A stretch of 7,390 bases of DNA from an uncultured Pseudomonadales bacterium (GTDB taxonomy: Bacteria > Pseudomonadota > Gammaproteobacteria > Pseudomonadales > IMCC2047): NCBI GenBank assembly GCA_947258895.1, contig CAMYKE010000013.1, forward strand, positions 14,445 to 21,834, given 5' to 3'. The position numbers were made by a program, and so were the translations under genes. Of this stretch, positions 5,924-7,390 are shown one piece after another. Position 1 is the stretch's first letter, and each line of letters starts with the position of its first letter. Below the pieces are notes generated by a model. The model ran no database searches, was not told the origin of the DNA, and was given only the letters and a program-made list of their open reading frames with translations.

Positions 5924-6360
5924 AGATGAACTATAACGGATGGCCCAACACCGAGCGATTTCCCCGAATTCCGGAAGTCCGCTTCTGCCTGAATGGGGGA
6001 TTGGGCTCATGGTTCTGAAAGCGTGATGTATGTCTGTTCGCAGGTGCAGATTCAATCGCTGGCTGGCCAATTTACCGCAGGCTGGTATCGGCAACAGGCG
6101 CCACTGAGCTGCCATGGAAAAAATGCCAGTCGAACGGGAAGTAGCATCCATATTCCCCGAAAGGGTTCTTACGGTCTAGTGCGCTGCATAGGAATTGGTA
6201 TCCAGATTGGCATGTGTATACATCATGGAGGTTTTCTTCTTCTACTGTCCGAGCCGGCGTCGAATAGATGCTGCGTCAGCGTCAGGAGATGACCTGCAAT
6301 CACCATTAGCATTCACAATGGGGTCTCGTTACGCGGTACATCCTCATTGCAGAAACCGTT
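5924..6360 (+). other. Decayed region after the lipoprotein gene, possible broken ORF
   Basis: GGCGGAG (5914-5920) precedes ATG 5926, which overlaps no gene but sits 2 bases after the lipoprotein stop, as in a coupled operon gene. The frame gives 30 residues to TGA 6016-6018 and would continue through a second stop at about 6142-6144 to a stop near 6268. The segments contain protein-like runs (LFAGADSIAGWPIYRRLV, RNWYPDWHVYTSW). This may be a pseudogene with two nonsense codons, a real 30-residue peptide, or chance. Nothing is recognised. Confidence 0.25.
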
Positions 6361-6385
6361 AGTAACCATTTTTTTTAAGAAAATA
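6361..6385 (+). promoter_or_regulatory. AT-rich promoter-like segment of the small-gene cluster
   Basis: An abrupt AT-rich patch with an 8-base T-run lies before the small-gene cluster. AATAAT (6382-6387) could be a -10 and TTAGTA (6359-6364) a weak -35 at 17-base spacing. It is the only clearly AT-rich intergenic tract in this half of the window and marks the likely transcription start of the small genes. Confidence 0.35.
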
Positions 6386-6463
6386 ATGACACAATTTGAG
6401 AAATTGATAAAACCAACTAACGGGGCCGAAGGGTCACGTTGGTTGGCTGTTAAGATGATATGA
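6386..6463 (+). CDS. 25-codon ORF coupled by ATGA to the next gene
   Basis: ATG 6386 opens a 25-residue frame (MTQFEKLIKPTNG..., ending LAVKMI) whose TGA overlaps the ATG of the next gene as ATGA at 6460-6463. That arrangement is typical of translational coupling. Only a weak AAGA (6377-6380) precedes it. Inside lies an inverted repeat, AACCAAC (6411-6417) and GTTGGTT (6438-6444), that could fold over the downstream start. It could be a leader peptide, a genuine small protein, or chance. Confidence 0.3.
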   Translation: MTQFEKLIKPTNGAEGSRWLAVKMI

Positions 6464-6717
6464 GACGTATCTTCGCCAGGTCGGCACCAGGACTCATTCT
6501 CGCGACAACAGGTTTTTATTATGCCTGGAGTTGGCTGTACGTAGATTCATGTTTCGATGCCGGAGGAATGATGCATGACGGTAAGTGTCTGACAGCCACT
6601 CTCGAAGACACCACTATTGTCCTCACTGCACCACTAATCAGTATGGCTGGAATTTTTACCGGGGTTTGCATGTTTGGCTCCAACTTTTTATTGGGCAAGA
6701 TTACAGGGCGGAGCTAA
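6460..6717 (+). CDS. Small two-helix inner-membrane protein
   Basis: This 85-residue protein has a basic N-terminus (MRRIFAR), one hydrophobic helix at about 9-28, a loop with C31 and C43 (DSCFDAGG...DGKC), and a second helix at about 52-78 followed by KITGRS. The positive-inside pattern predicts both ends in the cytoplasm and the Cys-containing loop in the periplasm, probably disulfide-bonded. A DSC-DAGG-C loop is, from memory, common in small hypothetical membrane proteins of gammaproteobacteria. Its start has no strong ribosome binding site but overlaps the stop of the 25-codon ORF. Function unknown; small membrane proteins next to small acidic ones are often immunity proteins, but no effector is in view. 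Confidence 0.65.
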   Translation: MRRIFARSAPGLILATTGFYYAWSWLYVDSCFDAGGMMHDGKCLTATLEDTTIVLTAPLISMAGIFTGVCMFGSNFLLGKITGRS

Positions 6718-6756
6718 CAGTGATTTACGAAAGGAACCTGACAAGTAATCTACACC

Positions 6757-7053
6757 ATGGACCCTGATGCCATCGCGCTTAGAGAGTATATGAGCGATAT
6801 CTCCGGGAAAGCATACTGCGCTGGTTGGGTGGAACACCTGGAATATGCGTTGTGGTGGGCAATAGTAAACGGGCCAATGAAATATGGCCGATATGAAATC
6901 ACACAGAACGACATCGAAACGCTCCGGAAACTATGCCGGAGATGCGAGGGGTGGATCTACTTTGACGATGACAAAGGAGGAGAGTCCTGGACGTCGCTTG
7001 CAGACTGGCAAGACAGATTCAATCGAAACGTTGAACTGGTAAAAATGGAATGA
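6757..7053 (+). CDS. Small soluble hypothetical protein, immunity-like in appearance
   Basis: This 98-residue protein is rich in aromatic and acidic residues, with no signal peptide or membrane helix. Visible features are an N-terminal helix (ALREYMSDIS), an AYCAGW motif at 19-24, EYALWWAI at 29-36, a YGRYEIT strand at 43-49, then helix and strand RRCEGWIYFDDD (61-72) and a final LADW. It resembles a hypothetical family I recall from proteobacterial genomes (AYCAGW...LEYALW...GGWI-FDD), with no known function. It follows the membrane protein by 39 bases and is likely co-transcribed. The ribosome binding site is poor: AAGGAA at 6731-6736 is 20 bases away. ATG 6790 is an alternative start, but it would remove the N-terminal helix. 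Confidence 0.65.
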   Translation: MDPDAIALREYMSDISGKAYCAGWVEHLEYALWWAIVNGPMKYGRYEITQNDIETLRKLCRRCEGWIYFDDDKGGESWTSLADWQDRFNRNVELVKME

Positions 7054-7335
7054 CCATGATCTCTAACCAGCGTGGCCGGATAGCTCACTTCATTCGCGGG
7101 ACTCCGTGCTCTGCACGTCGCCCCTGCCAAAGGCTTTAATAATGCCTGCTTTATTGCATCGTCCGACGACAGGATTATCGATCCGAATGACTGCAAAGCG
7201 GGCCCTGCCGCTGTTCAGAATCACGGTATGCGTAATCGACAGTAGACACTACCATGCAGACGATCAGGTGTCACAAGGCAGACAGCTCCAAAAGTAACCA
7301 ACGCGGATGTCTATTAGGTAACCTTGGATCCTGAA
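7054..7335 (+). other. Possible gene remnants, no intact gene
   Basis: ATG 7056 lies 2 bases after the preceding stop and opens only 27 codons (to TAA 7137-7139). Another frame is open at 7084-7245, without a start codon, and reads like a protein fragment (GLRALHVAPAKGFNNACF, then SDDRIIDPNDCKAGP) ending in TAG. These may be pieces of one frameshifted gene. Beyond 7245 nothing coding is evident. Confidence 0.25.
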
Positions 7336-7357
7336 TTCTCGTGCTCGGCCACGAGAA
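7336..7357. repeat. 8-bp perfect hairpin near the window end
   Basis: TTCTCGTG (7336-7343) and CACGAGAA (7350-7357) form a perfect stem with a 6-base loop. No T-run follows on + and none of the usual strength is seen on -. It could be a terminator stem, an operator dyad, or part of a repeat family continuing outside the window. Confidence 0.5.
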
Positions 7358-7390
7358 CGACGCAGTGTGTGCTCGCAACCGGTTCTGCCC

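Noticed and set aside
5993..6292. 99-codon open frame in the decayed region.
   Set aside because: Poor coding character, no ribosome binding site, no domain; a different frame in the same stretch looks more protein-like.
2577..7390. Integron gene-cassette array (several + strand hypotheticals with gaps).
   Set aside because: No GTTRRRY core or matching RYYYAAC partner was found in the gaps, and the gaps are too variable for cassettes.

Overview
The window reads as accessory DNA from a Gram-negative bacterium, most likely a proteobacterium. The evidence is a lipobox lipoprotein, a type IV pilin-like domain with a C-terminal disulfide loop, and typical Shine-Dalgarno sequences. The flavoprotein/MFS pair looks alphaproteobacterial or gammaproteobacterial; the pilin-like domain and small hypotheticals look more gammaproteobacterial. 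The genus cannot be told. Every supported gene is on the + strand.

Region 1 (1-2576) is a compact, GC-rich locus with three parts: a PadR-family repressor with seven cysteines, a FAD/NAD(P)H oxidoreductase ending in a tail with nine cysteines, and the wreck of an MFS transporter. The cysteine doublets in both regulator and enzyme suggest sensing and handling of a thiol-reactive compound. From memory of flavoproteins of this sequence type in ars clusters (for example those named ArsO and ArsV), an arsenical or antimonial is the best guess. padR appears to be transcribed leaderless, to end in its own terminator over its stop codon, and to share an AT-rich box with the oxidoreductase promoter. 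The transporter has an in-frame TGA where Trp is expected and a large in-frame internal deletion, so any export step is lost or supplied elsewhere.

Region 2 (2577-3429) is mostly gene debris. The best remnant is a frame at 2868-3212 with a good ribosome binding site and one in-frame TGA.

Region 3 (3430-5923) holds two intact envelope genes. One is a fusion of a zinc ribbon, a TM2 domain and a type IV pilin-like domain that lacks the prepilin cleavage motif. The other is a 484-residue lipoprotein with HEAT-like helical repeats. The gap between them contains several inverted repeats.

Region 4 (5924-7390) begins with a decayed stretch, then an AT-rich promoter-like segment and a small cluster: a 25-codon ORF overlapping by ATGA an 85-residue two-helix membrane protein, then a 98-residue acidic/aromatic soluble protein. 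Their size and layout resemble effector-immunity or orphan immunity loci, but this is inference. The end of the window holds probable gene debris and an 8-bp perfect hairpin. No tRNA, rRNA, CRISPR, transposase or integron attC site was found.
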